Positions 14,989-25,749 of a stretch of DNA of 37,003 bases are shown here, piece after piece. Origin of the DNA: Gammaproteobacteria bacterium (GTDB lineage: Bacteria; Pseudomonadota; Gammaproteobacteria; Pseudomonadales; Balneatricaceae); contig JAQRMV010000001.1 in NCBI GenBank assembly GCA_028598985.1, forward strand, positions 49,881 to 86,883, written 5' to 3'. Both the position numbers and the translations under genes were made by a program. Under the pieces are notes generated by a model. The model had not been told where the DNA came from. It ran no database searches and worked only from the letters and a program-made list of their open reading frames with translations. Position 1 is the first letter of the stretch, and every line of letters starts with the position of its first letter.

Positions 14989-17964
14989 GTGACACCATCG
15001 ATAATGCCCAAGCAACAGTTTATAACTGACCCCGCAGACCATGTTGTACATTTTCTTGATGCCATAGACCAGCAAGGTTTTAAAGGCGAAATATCACCCC
15101 ACCAAGCAGACCGAGTTGTTGCCTCAACTGACAATAGTATTTATCAGCTTTTACCTCAAGCTGTGCTCTATCCAAAGCATGAGCAAGATTTAAAAATAAT
15201 TTTTTCTCTTGCCAATCGAGCAGAATTTCATGATATTTATTTTTCCCCACGCGGTGGCGGCACTGGCACTAATGGGCAATCATTAACGGATGGCGTGGTG
15301 ATTGATTGCTCAAGACACCTTACTGATATTTTGGAACTCAACCTTGATGAGGGGTGGGTGAAGGTTCAGGCGGGTGTTGTTCGTGATAAGTTAAACGATT
15401 ACCTTCGCCCGTTTGATGTATTTTTTGCCCCTACCTTATCTACTAGTAATCGTGCCACTTTGGGTGGCATGGCAAATACCGACGCTTGTGGCCAAGGTTC
15501 ACGCATTTATGGGCGTACCAGCAATCATGTGTTGGCTTTAAATTTGGTGCTGGTTGATGGGCAAAAAATCACATCTCAAATGATGACCAATGAGAATCTC
15601 CATCTAAAGATACAGAAGGGCGGAAAGATTGGAAAACTGTATCAACAAGTGAGTGATTTGGTAAGCGCTAAACAAGAGAGTATTAATGCGCGGTTCCCAA
15701 AATTAAACCGCTTTATGACCGGTTACAACTTGGCACATATTTATACCGATACTGGTTTTGATTTAAGCAAACTTATTTGTGGTTCTGAAGGCACCTTAGC
15801 CTTTGTATCGGAATTAACCCTTAATCTCACACCTATTCCCCGTGCAAAAGAGATGTTGGTGTTAGGTTATGAATCATTTGATGCGGCCCTTAGGGCTGCC
15901 AATTTGTTGGTTGAGTTAAATCCTGATGCCATAGAGACCATAGACGACACCATTCTTAATCTGGCAAAACAAGACGTTATTTGGCCTAAAGTGGCCGATT
16001 ATGTTGGTGGTGACGGCAGCAAAACCCTAGCTGCTATAAATCTAGTAGAATTTGGCGCCATGGCTAAAGATGAGTTATCCACTCGATTAGATGAGGTATG
16101 TGAGCAGCTCGATTTAGGGCAGGTGGACTATCAGCGTGTGTCGTGCAACAAAGCCATGGCTAACCTGTGGGAATTGCGTAAAAAAGGTGTGGGATTATTA
16201 GGAAATGTTGCAGGCTTGAGGCGTCCTATCGCTTTTGTAGAAGACACCGCGGTGCCGCCAGAGCATTTAGCCGATTATATTGTTGAATTTAGATGTTTGC
16301 TCGATGACATGGGGGTGTCCTATGGCATGTTTGGCCATGTGGATGCAGGTTGTTTGCATGTTCGACCAGCGCTCAATATGCGCGACCCGCAAGACGCTCT
16401 TAAGTTAAGAGTGATTTCTGATGCAGTGCAGGCTTTAGTGCAAAAATATCAAGGAGTGATGTGGGGCGAACACGGCAAAGGGTTCCGTAGTGAATACACG
16501 CAACAAACCATTGGTGCCGAGCTTTATCAGGATATGCGCCAATTAAAAACTTGGTTCGACCCGTATAATCAACTCAATCCAGGAAAAATATGCAGTCCTT
16601 TGGGGTTGGATGAAAACATAGTTAAAGTAGATGATCCACGCACGCGCGGGGCTAATGATCGCCAAATAGGTGAAGCTACGGTAGAACACTGGTCTCCTAT
16701 TGTTTCTTGCAATGGTAATGGCGCATGTTTTAGTTATGAACCAGAGTTAGCCATGTGTCCTTCTTTTAAGGCCACTCAAGACCGAGTTCAGTCCCCTAAG
16801 GGTAGGGCGAGCCTATTGCGTGAATGGTTGCGTCAAGACGCACAAGGTGGCGCAGACGACGAATTTGAACATCAGGTTCACCAGTCATTACAAACCTGTT
16901 TAGCCTGTAAGGCGTGTACCACAGGCTGCCCTATTAAGGTGGATATTCCTACTTATCGTAGCCGTTTCTTTGAGCATTATTATGGTCGTAATAGGCGCCC
17001 GTGGGGCGATTACCCAGTGGCTCTAGTTGAGTATGTGGGCATACTGGGTAGTAAAGTAGCATGGCTAAGTAATTGGTTAATGCAGCGGGGTTTAACTAGA
17101 GCGCTGATTAAAAAGGCGTTCGGTCTGGTGAATATGCCTAAACTCCATGCTTATAAGTTTGACGAATTGATTGCTATTGACGGTGTGCAAGCGTGGCATA
17201 GTCGACGTTTTGAAACATTGTCTACAGAGGAAAAACACCTTCATCCCGTGATTGTGCAAGATGTGTTCACAAGTTGTTACGACTTCTTTGAAGTTAAATC
17301 GATATTGTCTTGTATGGTTAACATGGGTTTTAAACCTATCATTATGCCGATAATGCCTTCCGGCAAACCACTTTATGTAAAAGGTTTTTTAACGGCTTTT
17401 GATAAACAAGCCGGCAAGGTTACTAAGCAACTGACTAGTGTTGTCCAGCAAGGCTTTTCGTTAGTGGCTATTGATCCCAGTGTGGGGCTAACTTATCGTG
17501 ATGAATATCGCCAAAGGTTAGGAGCCGACAAGGTGCCTAATGTGTTGTTACTACAGGAATGGTTACATGATCATTTGCGCCAAATAAAACGGCCGCAGGC
17601 TCAAAATATAGCTGGGTATCGAGTCTCTTTGCTAGGCCATTGTTCAGAGAATGCCTTAATAGGGCAAAGCCTAGACCTGTGGCGTGATGTGTTTGCTCAG
17701 TTTGGTATTGATCTTCAAACCCCCGCGGTAGGTTGCTGTGGTATGGCTGGCACGTTTGGTCATGAGGCAAAGCATGGTGATTTATCAACTCAAATTTTCG
17801 AGTTAACTTGGCTTAAGGCAATACAAGAAAATGAGACACATACTAACGCTGTAATATTGGCTACCGGCTATTCTTGCCGTAGCCAAATACACCTAAAAAC
17901 ACAGAGCAAACCATTACATCCGTTGGCATTTTTGAATCAATTGTTTAGTTCAACTGAGGGTTAA
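14989..17964 (+). CDS. ydiJ: FAD/Fe-S oxidoreductase, YdiJ family (probable D-2-hydroxyglutarate dehydrogenase)
   Basis: A 991-residue fusion of an FAD-binding FAD_binding_4/FAD-oxidase module, a ferredoxin-type domain and a CCG domain. The FAD (PCMH) motif RGGGTGTNG lies at 88-96, with LSTSNRATLGGMANTDACGQGS after it. A Cys-rich region (CNGNGACFSYEPELAMCP, about 573) precedes a CLACKACTTGCP 4Fe-4S motif at about 637. The CCG-like motif GCCGMAG lies at about 914. The order and length match E. coli YdiJ (about 1018 residues), which I recall as assigned D-2-hydroxyglutarate dehydrogenase activity; D-lactate-type enzymes are the alternative. The start is GTG at 14989, with an ATG at 15004 also possible; neither has a strong ribosome site. 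It overlaps the convergent ydbH-like gene by 20 bp. Confidence 0.88.
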   Translation: MTPSIMPKQQFITDPADHVVHFLDAIDQQGFKGEISPHQADRVVASTDNSIYQLLPQAVLYPKHEQDLKIIFSLANRAEFHDIYFSPRGGGTGTNGQSLTDGVVIDCSRHLTDILELNLDEGWVKVQAGVVRDKLNDYLRPFDVFFAPTLSTSNRATLGGMANTDACGQGSRIYGRTSNHVLALNLVLVDGQKITSQMMTNENLHLKIQKGGKIGKLYQQVSDLVSAKQESINARFPKLNRFMTGYNLAHIYTDTGFDLSKLICGSEGTLAFVSELTLNLTPIPRAKEMLVLGYESFDAALRAANLLVELNPDAIETIDDTILNLAKQDVIWPKVADYVGGDGSKTLAAINLVEFGAMAKDELSTRLDEVCEQLDLGQVDYQRVSCNKAMANLWELRKKGVGLLGNVAGLRRPIAFVEDTAVPPEHLADYIVEFRCLLDDMGVSYGMFGHVDAGCLHVRPALNMRDPQDALKLRVISDAVQALVQKYQGVMWGEHGKGFRSEYTQQTIGAELYQDMRQLKTWFDPYNQLNPGKICSPLGLDENIVKVDDPRTRGANDRQIGEATVEHWSPIVSCNGNGACFSYEPELAMCPSFKATQDRVQSPKGRASLLREWLRQDAQGGADDEFEHQVHQSLQTCLACKACTTGCPIKVDIPTYRSRFFEHYYGRNRRPWGDYPVALVEYVGILGSKVAWLSNWLMQRGLTRALIKKAFGLVNMPKLHAYKFDELIAIDGVQAWHSRRFETLSTEEKHLHPVIVQDVFTSCYDFFEVKSILSCMVNMGFKPIIMPIMPSGKPLYVKGFLTAFDKQAGKVTKQLTSVVQQGFSLVAIDPSVGLTYRDEYRQRLGADKVPNVLLLQEWLHDHLRQIKRPQAQNIAGYRVSLLGHCSENALIGQSLDLWRDVFAQFGIDLQTPAVGCCGMAGTFGHEAKHGDLSTQIFELTWLKAIQENETHTNAVILATGYSCRSQIHLKTQSKPLHPLAFLNQLFSSTEG

Positions 17965-20638
17965 GGGTTAAACTGAAATCTACTTTTTGGCCTTGTTTAA
18001 AATATTGATTAGAGCCGACGAAACGAGTTAATAACTCTAGATTGCCTTTGGCGTTATGGGTAAGTTTGGAGTCTAAATGCTCAAACTGGAAGTCGCTAAG
18101 AATGTCTTGTAAATAAGCGCTTTTCTCAGAAGTGGTATTGGTCTCATCTTTGCCTAATTTTATGGTGCCTATTTGGCTGCTGGCAAGATCTGCACTGTCT
18201 ATGCTCCAGCCATTTAAACCCTTTTTCTTTAAGTCTAAAGTCAGATTCACTTGGCCTGAAACCTCTCCAGACGCACTGAGTTTAGGCGTGTTGGCTAGGT
18301 TAATAAGTTGGCTCAGTTGGATCCCTTGTAGGGTGACTGGCAGGGTGTTTGAACGTGACGGTAGGATAGGAATTTGAGCTGCAGTAATATGCCCTCCTAA
18401 CCAAAGTCCATTCGCCTTACGTAATAGATATTGAGTGGTTGAACCAGTATCACTGGTAAAATCTACAGTCGGGTTTTGTAATTGAGTACTCATGTCATCT
18501 CCCCAACTAAGTTGGGTCGCGTTTAGCTTATGTGAACCGGTTAATGAGGCCGTTGTTTTGTCTGTTGCTACTGTATTTAAAGCTTGCTTGGTTTGATATT
18601 CAAACTGGCTGACTCCCTCCATCCCTTTAATACTATAGTTGGCAGTATTGGCATTGACGTCGGTATAACTCAGTGTTTGTATGCCGGTCACTTGTTCATT
18701 GTACCAGCGCCAATCGGCTTGGTAGTCTACTAAGCCTTTAGTCACTGCAACTAACCAAGGCGTCGGCAATTGAAGTGAGTTTTCCGATGGGTTGAGTTGC
18801 GGCAAGAGCTGCGCTAAATCAATGTCTTGTGTTTGCACCGATAGTTGATGATCGGCTGTGTTTGCTTGCCATGTATAAACACCACTGAGTTGGTTGATGT
18901 AAGGTTGAAGTTGAGATGTAAATTTAATTTTTAGTTGCTCATCTAGCCAACTTAACTGACCTTTGGATTGGATTTGGAATAAGGGCCAGTTGGGCAGGTT
19001 AATATAGGTGGGCTGTAGTTCAAAGTGGCCTTCAATGGGTTGCTTGGCCAAAAGTGTAGACCCTTTCTTTACCCACACATCAATACCTTGGCTTGGAATG
19101 GATTCAGGCTTAAGGTGAAGGGACGTGTTGGACCATGTCCAATCGTCTTGTAGTGGCAGGTAAGTAAGTTGAATTGCATCACCATTGGTGAGGTTTAGCT
19201 TATCACTTGCAAATAACTGAACAGACCCAGCGTGCCGCATACTCACTACCTGGGTGGCCGAGATTTTGCTATTAGGCTGGACTGTTAATTGCCATTGTTT
19301 GGGGTCAAAATCAAACCCTACCTCACTCAAGAACTGTAGCTTACGGAGCCCAATGGGTAGTTGTGCTATCCAGGGATTGGCTTGCTCTTGAGTTAAGTAA
19401 TAGCCGCTTAAATTGGCTACACCTTGCCAATGATCGAGTGAGTGCATTTGAAGTTTCGACAGTTGGCCAAAAATTTGATACACCGAATGTGTATTTTCTA
19501 AAGTAGCGTTGATATTTCCATGTAATTTTAAGTTCAGTGTTGATCCCAAAAAATTGGATCGTTTTACTGGTTCTATCACTACTGGACTGCCGGCGCTAAA
19601 AGTTAACTGTGCTTGTTCAAGCAATAGTGACTGGTAAAGATCGGGACTCACTTCAGTATTGTTCCAATCAGGGGTTAGCCTTAATACACTGCCCTCATTG
19701 AGGCGCCATATGGCGGGCAATTCAGGGCTTAACGTTTGGGTGATGCTGGCGTCTAAGTTGAGTTCTTTAATACGAGGGGTGTTGCCCGTAAGTTGTATTT
19801 GGGTCTGAAGTTCACCTTGGGCTTGAGACAGCCACTGATCAAAATGTTGAGCCTTATCTATTGAAGGTAAGGATATTTTCCAATGGCTGGTTAACTTGCC
19901 TTGGTCAATAGCAGTTTGTGCTAACGATAAAGGCAGAACATCAAAGAAGAATGTATGTGTGTAGGCTAGGTTAACGGCGCCTTGCCCCTGCCATATATAA
20001 CCATTGTGTTGGTGCTTAATAGCCGAAGTGATCTTAGCAACAGGAGCGCTGTTTTGGGCAGTAAATAATTTTGCCTCTACTTTATCATCTAAGCCGAAAG
20101 TTGCGTCTAAATATAAGTGTTGTTGCGAAGGAGTAGATATTTTAGATAACACATTCAAAGATCCTTGGCGTTGTTCTATGTTGCCAGATAACCCATATTG
20201 TTGCTGTTCTACGGTGACGTTCAACTTAAATGAGTCAATGGTTAATTCTGGCCAGCTAGATAACCACTGGCTAGGAATTAAGGTAAGGGTAGGTATAGAG
20301 TTTAAACTCTGTGGGTTTAATTCAGCTAGCCCACTGATAGAACTTATGCTGATTTCCGGCCACTCGCCAGCCTGCAATGTTTGCCAAGTATAGGCTATAG
20401 AAATATCATTTAGTGTGGTGGAATAGGTACCAGCCGGTGTGGTGTGAGTCCAGCTAGCGGAATTTATATGCCATTTCTCGTGGCTTGGGTAACCGATATT
20501 GAGCTCGAGTAGGTGTACATTAAGAGGTTTAGATAGCAAGCTGACAAGGCTGGGTGCCCATAGCGGAATAGTGCCATAGCCTAGGGCGAATAGTAGCGCA
20601 GTGGGTAGAAAAAAATAACGAAACAAAAGCCTAAGCAT
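17945..20638 (-). CDS. ydbH: YdbH-like AsmA-type envelope protein
   Basis: An 897-residue protein with one N-terminal membrane segment (about residues 4-24) and a long periplasmic beta-rich body with many short repeating strands and no enzyme motifs. This is the plan of the AsmA-like bridge proteins. The C-terminal region (LPVTLQGIQLSQLINL, then ASGEVSGQVNLTLDLKK) resembles YdbH, which acts with TamB and YhdP in moving phospholipid to the outer membrane. In E. coli ydbH is followed by ynbE and ydbL; I see neither here. The family call rests on architecture and remembered C-terminal patterns. Its 3' end overlaps the ydiJ-like gene. Confidence 0.72.
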   Translation of the reverse strand: MLRLLFRYFFLPTALLFALGYGTIPLWAPSLVSLLSKPLNVHLLELNIGYPSHEKWHINSASWTHTTPAGTYSTTLNDISIAYTWQTLQAGEWPEISISSISGLAELNPQSLNSIPTLTLIPSQWLSSWPELTIDSFKLNVTVEQQQYGLSGNIEQRQGSLNVLSKISTPSQQHLYLDATFGLDDKVEAKLFTAQNSAPVAKITSAIKHQHNGYIWQGQGAVNLAYTHTFFFDVLPLSLAQTAIDQGKLTSHWKISLPSIDKAQHFDQWLSQAQGELQTQIQLTGNTPRIKELNLDASITQTLSPELPAIWRLNEGSVLRLTPDWNNTEVSPDLYQSLLLEQAQLTFSAGSPVVIEPVKRSNFLGSTLNLKLHGNINATLENTHSVYQIFGQLSKLQMHSLDHWQGVANLSGYYLTQEQANPWIAQLPIGLRKLQFLSEVGFDFDPKQWQLTVQPNSKISATQVVSMRHAGSVQLFASDKLNLTNGDAIQLTYLPLQDDWTWSNTSLHLKPESIPSQGIDVWVKKGSTLLAKQPIEGHFELQPTYINLPNWPLFQIQSKGQLSWLDEQLKIKFTSQLQPYINQLSGVYTWQANTADHQLSVQTQDIDLAQLLPQLNPSENSLQLPTPWLVAVTKGLVDYQADWRWYNEQVTGIQTLSYTDVNANTANYSIKGMEGVSQFEYQTKQALNTVATDKTTASLTGSHKLNATQLSWGDDMSTQLQNPTVDFTSDTGSTTQYLLRKANGLWLGGHITAAQIPILPSRSNTLPVTLQGIQLSQLINLANTPKLSASGEVSGQVNLTLDLKKKGLNGWSIDSADLASSQIGTIKLGKDETNTTSEKSAYLQDILSDFQFEHLDSKLTHNAKGNLELLTRFVGSNQYFKQGQKVDFSLTLNPQLN

Positions 20639-20723
20639 AGTGCACTGTCTTTAGGTAGATTATTATAATTTGATCTAGTCAGTATGGTGGAGTTTGGAAT
20701 AAATTCCAAGCCATGACGATCAC

Positions 20724-21359
20724 CTAATCTGATGTTTTTTGTTTAAACTCACAAAGGTCTTCAATAATACATGCACCACACCGAGGCTTTCTGGCAACGC
20801 AAACATACCTACCATGTAGAATCATCCAATGATGAGCATCTAATAGGTACTCCTTGGGAACAAATTTTAGCAGTTTTTTTTCTACCTCAACTACGTCTTT
20901 ACCGGGGGCCACGCGGGTTCGGTTTGACCAGCGAAAGATGTGCGTATCTACCGCCATGGCTATTTGTCTAAACGCCGTATTAAGAACCACATTGGCGGTC
21001 TTTCTTCCCACGCCGGGTAGAGCCTCTAGTGCTGCCCGGTCCTCTGGCACTGTACCTTGGTGGAACTGCACTAGCATGGCTGCAGCTTGAATAACATGAT
21101 TGGCTTTGCTGTTGTACAGGCCGATGGTTTTAATGTGTTGTTTAAGGCCATCTAAACCTAGATCAAGCATGGCTTGCGGGGTGTTGGCCACTTTAAACAA
21201 TTGATCAGTAGCCTTGTTGACGCTTACATCGGTGGCTTGTGCTGAAAGAGCCACGGCAACTAATAGTTCATAATGGTTGCTGAAATTAAGCTCAGTTTCA
21301 GGGTTTGGGTTGTCTGCCTTAAGGCGGGCAAAAATCTGTTCACGCTTAGTGCTATTCAT
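20724..21359 (-). CDS. nth: endonuclease III
   Basis: A DNA glycosylase/AP lyase that removes oxidised pyrimidines. The 211-residue protein matches the E. coli enzyme residue for residue at the key sites: helix-hairpin-helix LPGVGRKTANVVLN with Lys120, catalytic Asp138 (VDTHIFR), and the 4Fe-4S loop with Cys187, Cys194, Cys197 and Cys203. It is the last gene of the rsx run, 36 bp after rsxE, the same arrangement as in enterobacteria. Confidence 0.97.
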   Translation of the reverse strand: MNSTKREQIFARLKADNPNPETELNFSNHYELLVAVALSAQATDVSVNKATDQLFKVANTPQAMLDLGLDGLKQHIKTIGLYNSKANHVIQAAAMLVQFHQGTVPEDRAALEALPGVGRKTANVVLNTAFRQIAMAVDTHIFRWSNRTRVAPGKDVVEVEKKLLKFVPKEYLLDAHHWMILHGRYVCVARKPRCGACIIEDLCEFKQKTSD

Positions 21360-21395
21360 TGATGCCTCTATATCACTGCACTCGGCACCCAGCCG

Positions 21396-22106
21396 TTATG
21401 CGATGGTTCCTGTCACTCGTACACGTTTACTACCGGCTTCAGCAAGGGGCTGAGCTTTAAGTTTCTGTGCTTGTTGGTATTGATCAAAGCCATTTTTGGC
21501 TGCAATAATTAAACCCATACCAACAAATGCTCCAGGGGGAAGTACAGCGAATAAGAAACCGCGGTAATCACCAATAATTACTAAGGTCCAATCTTCCGCT
21601 AAGGGGCCTAACAATAAATGCATATCGGAGAACAAGGTGCCTTGCCCTAAGAATTCTCGCATAGCGCCCAATAACACTAACACCACAGTGAATCCTAGGC
21701 CCATACTTAATCCATCTAATACCGCAAGGTGAGGGGGGTTCTTGCGGGCGTATGCATCAGCACGGCCCAAAATGGCGCAGTTAGTGACAATTAACGGAAT
21801 AAAAATACCTAATATCTGATACAACTCGTAGGTTAAGGCTTGCATGGTAAGTTCTGCAATGGTTACCAAAGCTGCAATAATCATAACGAACACTGGCAAG
21901 CGAATGTCATCGGCAACATGGTTGCGAATTAATGACACTAATAAATTAGACCCCACTAAAACTAATAAGGTAGCGAAACCTAACCCTAGGGCGTTCACAA
22001 CGCTGCCCGTCACGGCAAGCAACGGACACAACCCCAAAAGTTGAACTAAGGCAGGGTTATTATGCCAAAGGCCGTCCATCACTAACTTGTTTTTTTCTGT
22101 AGACAT
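21396..22106 (-). CDS. rsxE: Rsx/Rnf electron transport complex subunit E
   Basis: A 236-residue integral membrane subunit of the RsxABCDGE complex, the Rnf-type ion-translocating ferredoxin:NAD oxidoreductase relative that keeps SoxR reduced in E. coli. It has the family start ([20 protein letters not shown]), about six membrane segments and the paired motif [20 protein letters not shown], whose Cys may hold an intramembrane cluster shared with RsxA. RsxA carries the sister motif [12 protein letters not shown]. It starts 3 bp after rsxG. Confidence 0.96.
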   Translation of the reverse strand: MSTEKNKLVMDGLWHNNPALVQLLGLCPLLAVTGSVVNALGLGFATLLVLVGSNLLVSLIRNHVADDIRLPVFVMIIAALVTIAELTMQALTYELYQILGIFIPLIVTNCAILGRADAYARKNPPHLAVLDGLSMGLGFTVVLVLLGAMREFLGQGTLFSDMHLLLGPLAEDWTLVIIGDYRGFLFAVLPPGAFVGMGLIIAAKNGFDQYQQAQKLKAQPLAEAGSKRVRVTGTIA

Positions 22107-22109
22107 CAG

Positions 22110-22757
22110 TTAGTTCTCCTGGGCAGCGGAATAAAGTGTTTGTTGATGTTGATGATGGTACAACAAGCTTTGATGTACAGCGTTAACCACAGCTCGTGGT
22201 GTAATCGTTGCGCCGGTAAACCCATCAAACTCACCACCATCTTTGATAACGGCCCATTCTTGAGCTGTTGTATTAGTTAAGGAATGGCCCATAAAACTGT
22301 CGATCCAGACAGATTTTTTACGTTCTATCTTATCGCCTAAGCCGGGTGTTTCTTTGTGCTCAATTACGCGAACGCCTTTAATCGTGCCTGCTGCATCAAT
22401 ACCAACTAATAATGAAATGTCACCGCTGTAACCATCTCTAGCGATGACAGGTAAAATAACGGCTTGGGTTAATTTAGATTTAATAACGGCGTAACCTAAT
22501 GCACTTTCAGGCACATTAAGTTGCTGATGATTTGGCAGCTGCAATGGAGCTGACAATAAACTTTGATCGTATAAATTTGCAGGCATTACAGCGGCTAATG
22601 CCTTTGCTTTAGCCGCTGCTTTGTTAGCAGCAATGCTGTCGCTACTGGATACAAAGGTAAGGCTAATGGCGGTAGCCGTCAGCACTGCAAATAAACCAAG
22701 ACTTATTGCACCGTTGCGAATAGAAACCATTAGGCTAGTTGGCGACTCTGCATTCAT
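22110..22757 (-). CDS. rsxG: Rsx/Rnf subunit G, covalent flavoprotein
   Basis: A 215-residue protein with one N-terminal membrane helix (about 17-37) and a periplasmic FMN-binding domain. The flavin is attached by phosphoester to the last Thr of a [ST]GAT motif; here it is TGAT at 181-184 within DGGEFDGFTGAT, so Thr184 is the expected site. ETPGLGDKI is also conserved. Its ATG overlaps the rsxD stop by one base (TAATG), so translation is coupled. Confidence 0.96.
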   Translation of the reverse strand: MNAESPTSLMVSIRNGAISLGLFAVLTATAISLTFVSSSDSIAANKAAAKAKALAAVMPANLYDQSLLSAPLQLPNHQQLNVPESALGYAVIKSKLTQAVILPVIARDGYSGDISLLVGIDAAGTIKGVRVIEHKETPGLGDKIERKKSVWIDSFMGHSLTNTTAQEWAVIKDGGEFDGFTGATITPRAVVNAVHQSLLYHHQHQQTLYSAAQEN

Positions 22758-23785
22758 TATCGGTCACCTTGGTTGTGTTTTTGATGATGGCCGTAAGCTT
22801 TAGGTTGGGTATAAGTGTCGATTAACGGCGCCGATAAATTCATCAATAAAATTGCAAATGCGAAGGCGTCTGGATAACTGCCATAACTACGAATAATAAA
22901 TACCAAAATACCCACACCTGCGCCAAATACTAACTTGCCTTTGCGGCTTGTGGCGCTGGTTACTGGGTCTGTGACAATGAAAAAAGCAGCCAGCATAGTG
23001 GCTCCCGTAAACAGGTGTTGTGTAGCGCTGGGATAAAGGTCAGGCTCGCCCATGTGAAATAGACCTGCACAAAAACCTAAGCTCGCTAACATCGCAACCG
23101 GCGCATGCCAGGTAAATACCCGCTTAGCTAATAAGGCCAAGCCCCCCAAAAGGTACGCTGCGTTGATCCAGCCACTAGCGCTAAGGCCCAAGTTTAATTG
23201 TGGGTTACTGCTGCTTAGCTCGTTAAGCGTTAATCCTTTGGTATGGCGCATTAAGTCTAAAGGCGTGGCCTGGGTCCACGCATCTATTCCGCCGTCTATC
23301 TGCTCTAACCAAAACCATTGTAATTGTTGGCCTAAACTTAAGGTGATTTCCGGGCTGGCCCATTGGGTCATGGAGACGGGGAATGCAATTAAACACAAAG
23401 CATAACCAACCATAGCAGGGTTAAATGGATTATTACCTAGGCCACCATAAAGGTGTTTGGCAAACACAATAGCAAATAGCACAGCCACTAAGGTCAGCCA
23501 CCAAGGGCTAAAGGGCGGTAAGGCTAAAGCTAATAGGAATGCTGTGACTAAAGCACTGCCGTCGGCAATATGAGGGCGTATTGGGCGTCGTCTAAGACGT
23601 AATACGATGGCTTCTAGAGCCACGGCAAGGACGCTAGCCCATATTAAATTGATTAAGGTGCCATAACCATAAAAGTAGGTTTGCACCAGTAGCCCAGGTA
23701 TAGTGGCCAACAATACCCACATCATTATGCTCGACGTTTTACTAAGGTTATGGTGGTGGGGCGATGATAAATTAAGGAAGGCCAT
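22757..23785 (-). CDS. rsxD: Rsx/Rnf subunit D, membrane flavoprotein
   Basis: A 342-residue multi-spanning membrane subunit. The motifs PHIADGSALVTAFLLALALP and GGLGNNPFNPAMVGYA are typical of RnfD/NqrB. The periplasmic loop with TQATPLD holds Thr174, the likely covalent FMN attachment site by comparison with other RnfD proteins. It starts 2 bp after rsxC and overlaps rsxG by one base. Confidence 0.95.
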   Translation of the reverse strand: MAFLNLSSPHHHNLSKTSSIMMWVLLATIPGLLVQTYFYGYGTLINLIWASVLAVALEAIVLRLRRRPIRPHIADGSALVTAFLLALALPPFSPWWLTLVAVLFAIVFAKHLYGGLGNNPFNPAMVGYALCLIAFPVSMTQWASPEITLSLGQQLQWFWLEQIDGGIDAWTQATPLDLMRHTKGLTLNELSSSNPQLNLGLSASGWINAAYLLGGLALLAKRVFTWHAPVAMLASLGFCAGLFHMGEPDLYPSATQHLFTGATMLAAFFIVTDPVTSATSRKGKLVFGAGVGILVFIIRSYGSYPDAFAFAILLMNLSAPLIDTYTQPKAYGHHQKHNQGDR

Positions 23786-23787
23786 GG

Positions 23788-25749
23788 TTAAGGCTCCTGC
23801 GCCGGTGTAGGTTTTGCAGCGGGGTTAGCCTGATGATCTGATAAGGCCTGTGTTGCTGCAGCGTGAATAGCTTTAGCTTCGAGGATTTGTTGCTCGATGG
23901 TTTGTGGATCCTCTGCATTGGCTATGGACTTTTCTAATTTCCGCACGGCAGAATTAGCTTTGGCTACGGCAACCAATAATATTTTTTCTTTCTCTGGGTC
24001 AAGTCCAAGCTTGGTTTCATAAGCCTGTAATTTGGCTTGAGCTTGATCTGCTTTTACAGTCAGAAGAGCCACTGTTTCCTGTAGATTGTCGGCTTGCTCG
24101 TGATCAAGTGACTGTGCATTTTCAAGCGCTTTGCAGGTTTTCTTAAGCTTTGTACGGGTGATTGCTGCTGCTGTTTTAAGCTCTTTGTATTGGTCTTCTG
24201 GAGTTAAGGGAACTGCTGCCGTTTGTGATTCGTATTTTTGTTTGTTAACTCGAGCTAAAGCTGCGGCAATGGGATCTTCGGCCGTAGGATTGGCTGCACG
24301 CTTGGCTGCTTGAGCCGCAGCTGCGGCTGTGGCTCTAGCCTTGCGTTTTTCTTCTTTGGCTAGTTTTTCGTCTATTAATCGCTGTTCTCGGGTTTCAAAA
24401 CGTAGGCGCGCATGTTCCGCCAATTGGGCTTCGTGATTGCGCGTTTTTACCCGGCCTTTGGCATATCTATAGTATTGAACTAACGGAATTTGGCTAGGAC
24501 AAACCCAGGCGCAGGCTCCACATTCTATACAATCGGACAAGTTATGATGTTGCGCCTTTTCAAATTCTTCAGCCTTAGCAAACCAAAACAACTGTTGCGG
24601 TAATAGTTCCGCTGGGCAAGCTACTTCACACAGCCCACAACGAATGCAGGAGTGGTGATCTGCTACTGGAGCAAGCTCTAAGTCTGCAGCAGCCAAAATG
24701 CAGTTGCTGCCCTTTATTAGTGGGGTGTGTATGTCTTGAAGAGTGAATCCCATCATTGGACCACCCATCACTAAACGTGAAGTTTGGTTAAGATCTACCT
24801 TTGCAAAAGCCAAAAGGTCCGATACTTGAGTGCCAATAAGCACTTGGTAATTACCGGCATTTGCTGTTGCTTTTCCAGTCACCGTGGTAATACGTTGGAT
24901 TAGCGGCTGGCCTAATAATACAGCGTCAGCTATGGCCTTAACGGTGCCCACGTTGTGGCAAACCATGCCTATATCTGCGGGTATACCGGCATGGGGAACC
25001 TGTTGTCCGGTGAGGATTTCTATCAGTTGTTTTTCGCCACCCGAAGGGTATTTGGTAGGGATTACACAGACTTCTACCCCCGACAACTGTTGTGCAGCAT
25101 CATTCAGAGCCATGATGGCTTCAGGTTTATTGTCTTCAATGCCGATTAAACAGTGAGGTTGGTCTAATAAGTGCTGAAGTAATTCAATGCCGGCCATTAC
25201 CTGTTCGGCATGCTCTCGAATTAAACGATCATCGGCGGTGATATAGGGTTCGCATTCTGCAGCATTAATGATAAGCGTGTGAATGGTATTTTTGGGTTGT
25301 AACTTCACTGCACTTGGAAAGCCTGCGCCGCCCATGCCGGTGATGCCTGCAGTTTGAATCAGGTCAAGTAATTCAAGCTTAGGTAGCTGCTTAGGGTTGC
25401 TTTGTGGCGTAAGGTCGATCCATTGGTCTTTGCCGTCGGTATCAATGATGATACAGGGCCCTAATAAAGCAGATGGGTGTGGTAAAGAACGATCTTCAAT
25501 GGTGTTGATATAACCAGAACTTGGGGCATGGATATTAGCGCTTACAAAACCTTGAGCACTTGCAATAAGCTGCCCTTTAAGCACGTATTCGCCTACTTCT
25601 ATAACTGCCTTAGCGGCTTTTCCAATATGCTGATTGAGAGGTAGAACTAACTGTTTAGGGACAGGCATAACCATAATAGGCTGCTGATTAGACTGCCGTT
25701 TATTCTCAGTAGGGTGCACACCGCCGTGAAAATTCCAAGTTTTATGCAT
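23788..25749 (-). CDS. rsxC: Rsx/Rnf subunit C, NADH/FMN and 2x[4Fe-4S] subunit
   Basis: The peripheral subunit thought to exchange electrons with NADH. I start at the ATG at 25749 ([17 protein letters not shown]), giving 653 residues; the frame is open to 25791 but that part lies inside rsxB. GGAG sits upstream. The glycine-rich NADH/FMN motif [12 protein letters not shown] is clear. Two 4Fe-4S motifs follow: [12 protein letters not shown] (from Cys368) and [12 protein letters not shown] (from Cys407). After about residue 440 comes a long Ala/Lys/Glu-rich, probably coiled-coil tail, as in other proteobacterial RsxC proteins. The start overlaps the end of rsxB by 8 bp. Confidence 0.95.
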   Translation of the reverse strand: MHKTWNFHGGVHPTENKRQSNQQPIMVMPVPKQLVLPLNQHIGKAAKAVIEVGEYVLKGQLIASAQGFVSANIHAPSSGYINTIEDRSLPHPSALLGPCIIIDTDGKDQWIDLTPQSNPKQLPKLELLDLIQTAGITGMGGAGFPSAVKLQPKNTIHTLIINAAECEPYITADDRLIREHAEQVMAGIELLQHLLDQPHCLIGIEDNKPEAIMALNDAAQQLSGVEVCVIPTKYPSGGEKQLIEILTGQQVPHAGIPADIGMVCHNVGTVKAIADAVLLGQPLIQRITTVTGKATANAGNYQVLIGTQVSDLLAFAKVDLNQTSRLVMGGPMMGFTLQDIHTPLIKGSNCILAAADLELAPVADHHSCIRCGLCEVACPAELLPQQLFWFAKAEEFEKAQHHNLSDCIECGACAWVCPSQIPLVQYYRYAKGRVKTRNHEAQLAEHARLRFETREQRLIDEKLAKEEKRKARATAAAAAQAAKRAANPTAEDPIAAALARVNKQKYESQTAAVPLTPEDQYKELKTAAAITRTKLKKTCKALENAQSLDHEQADNLQETVALLTVKADQAQAKLQAYETKLGLDPEKEKILLVAVAKANSAVRKLEKSIANAEDPQTIEQQILEAKAIHAAATQALSDHQANPAAKPTPAQEP

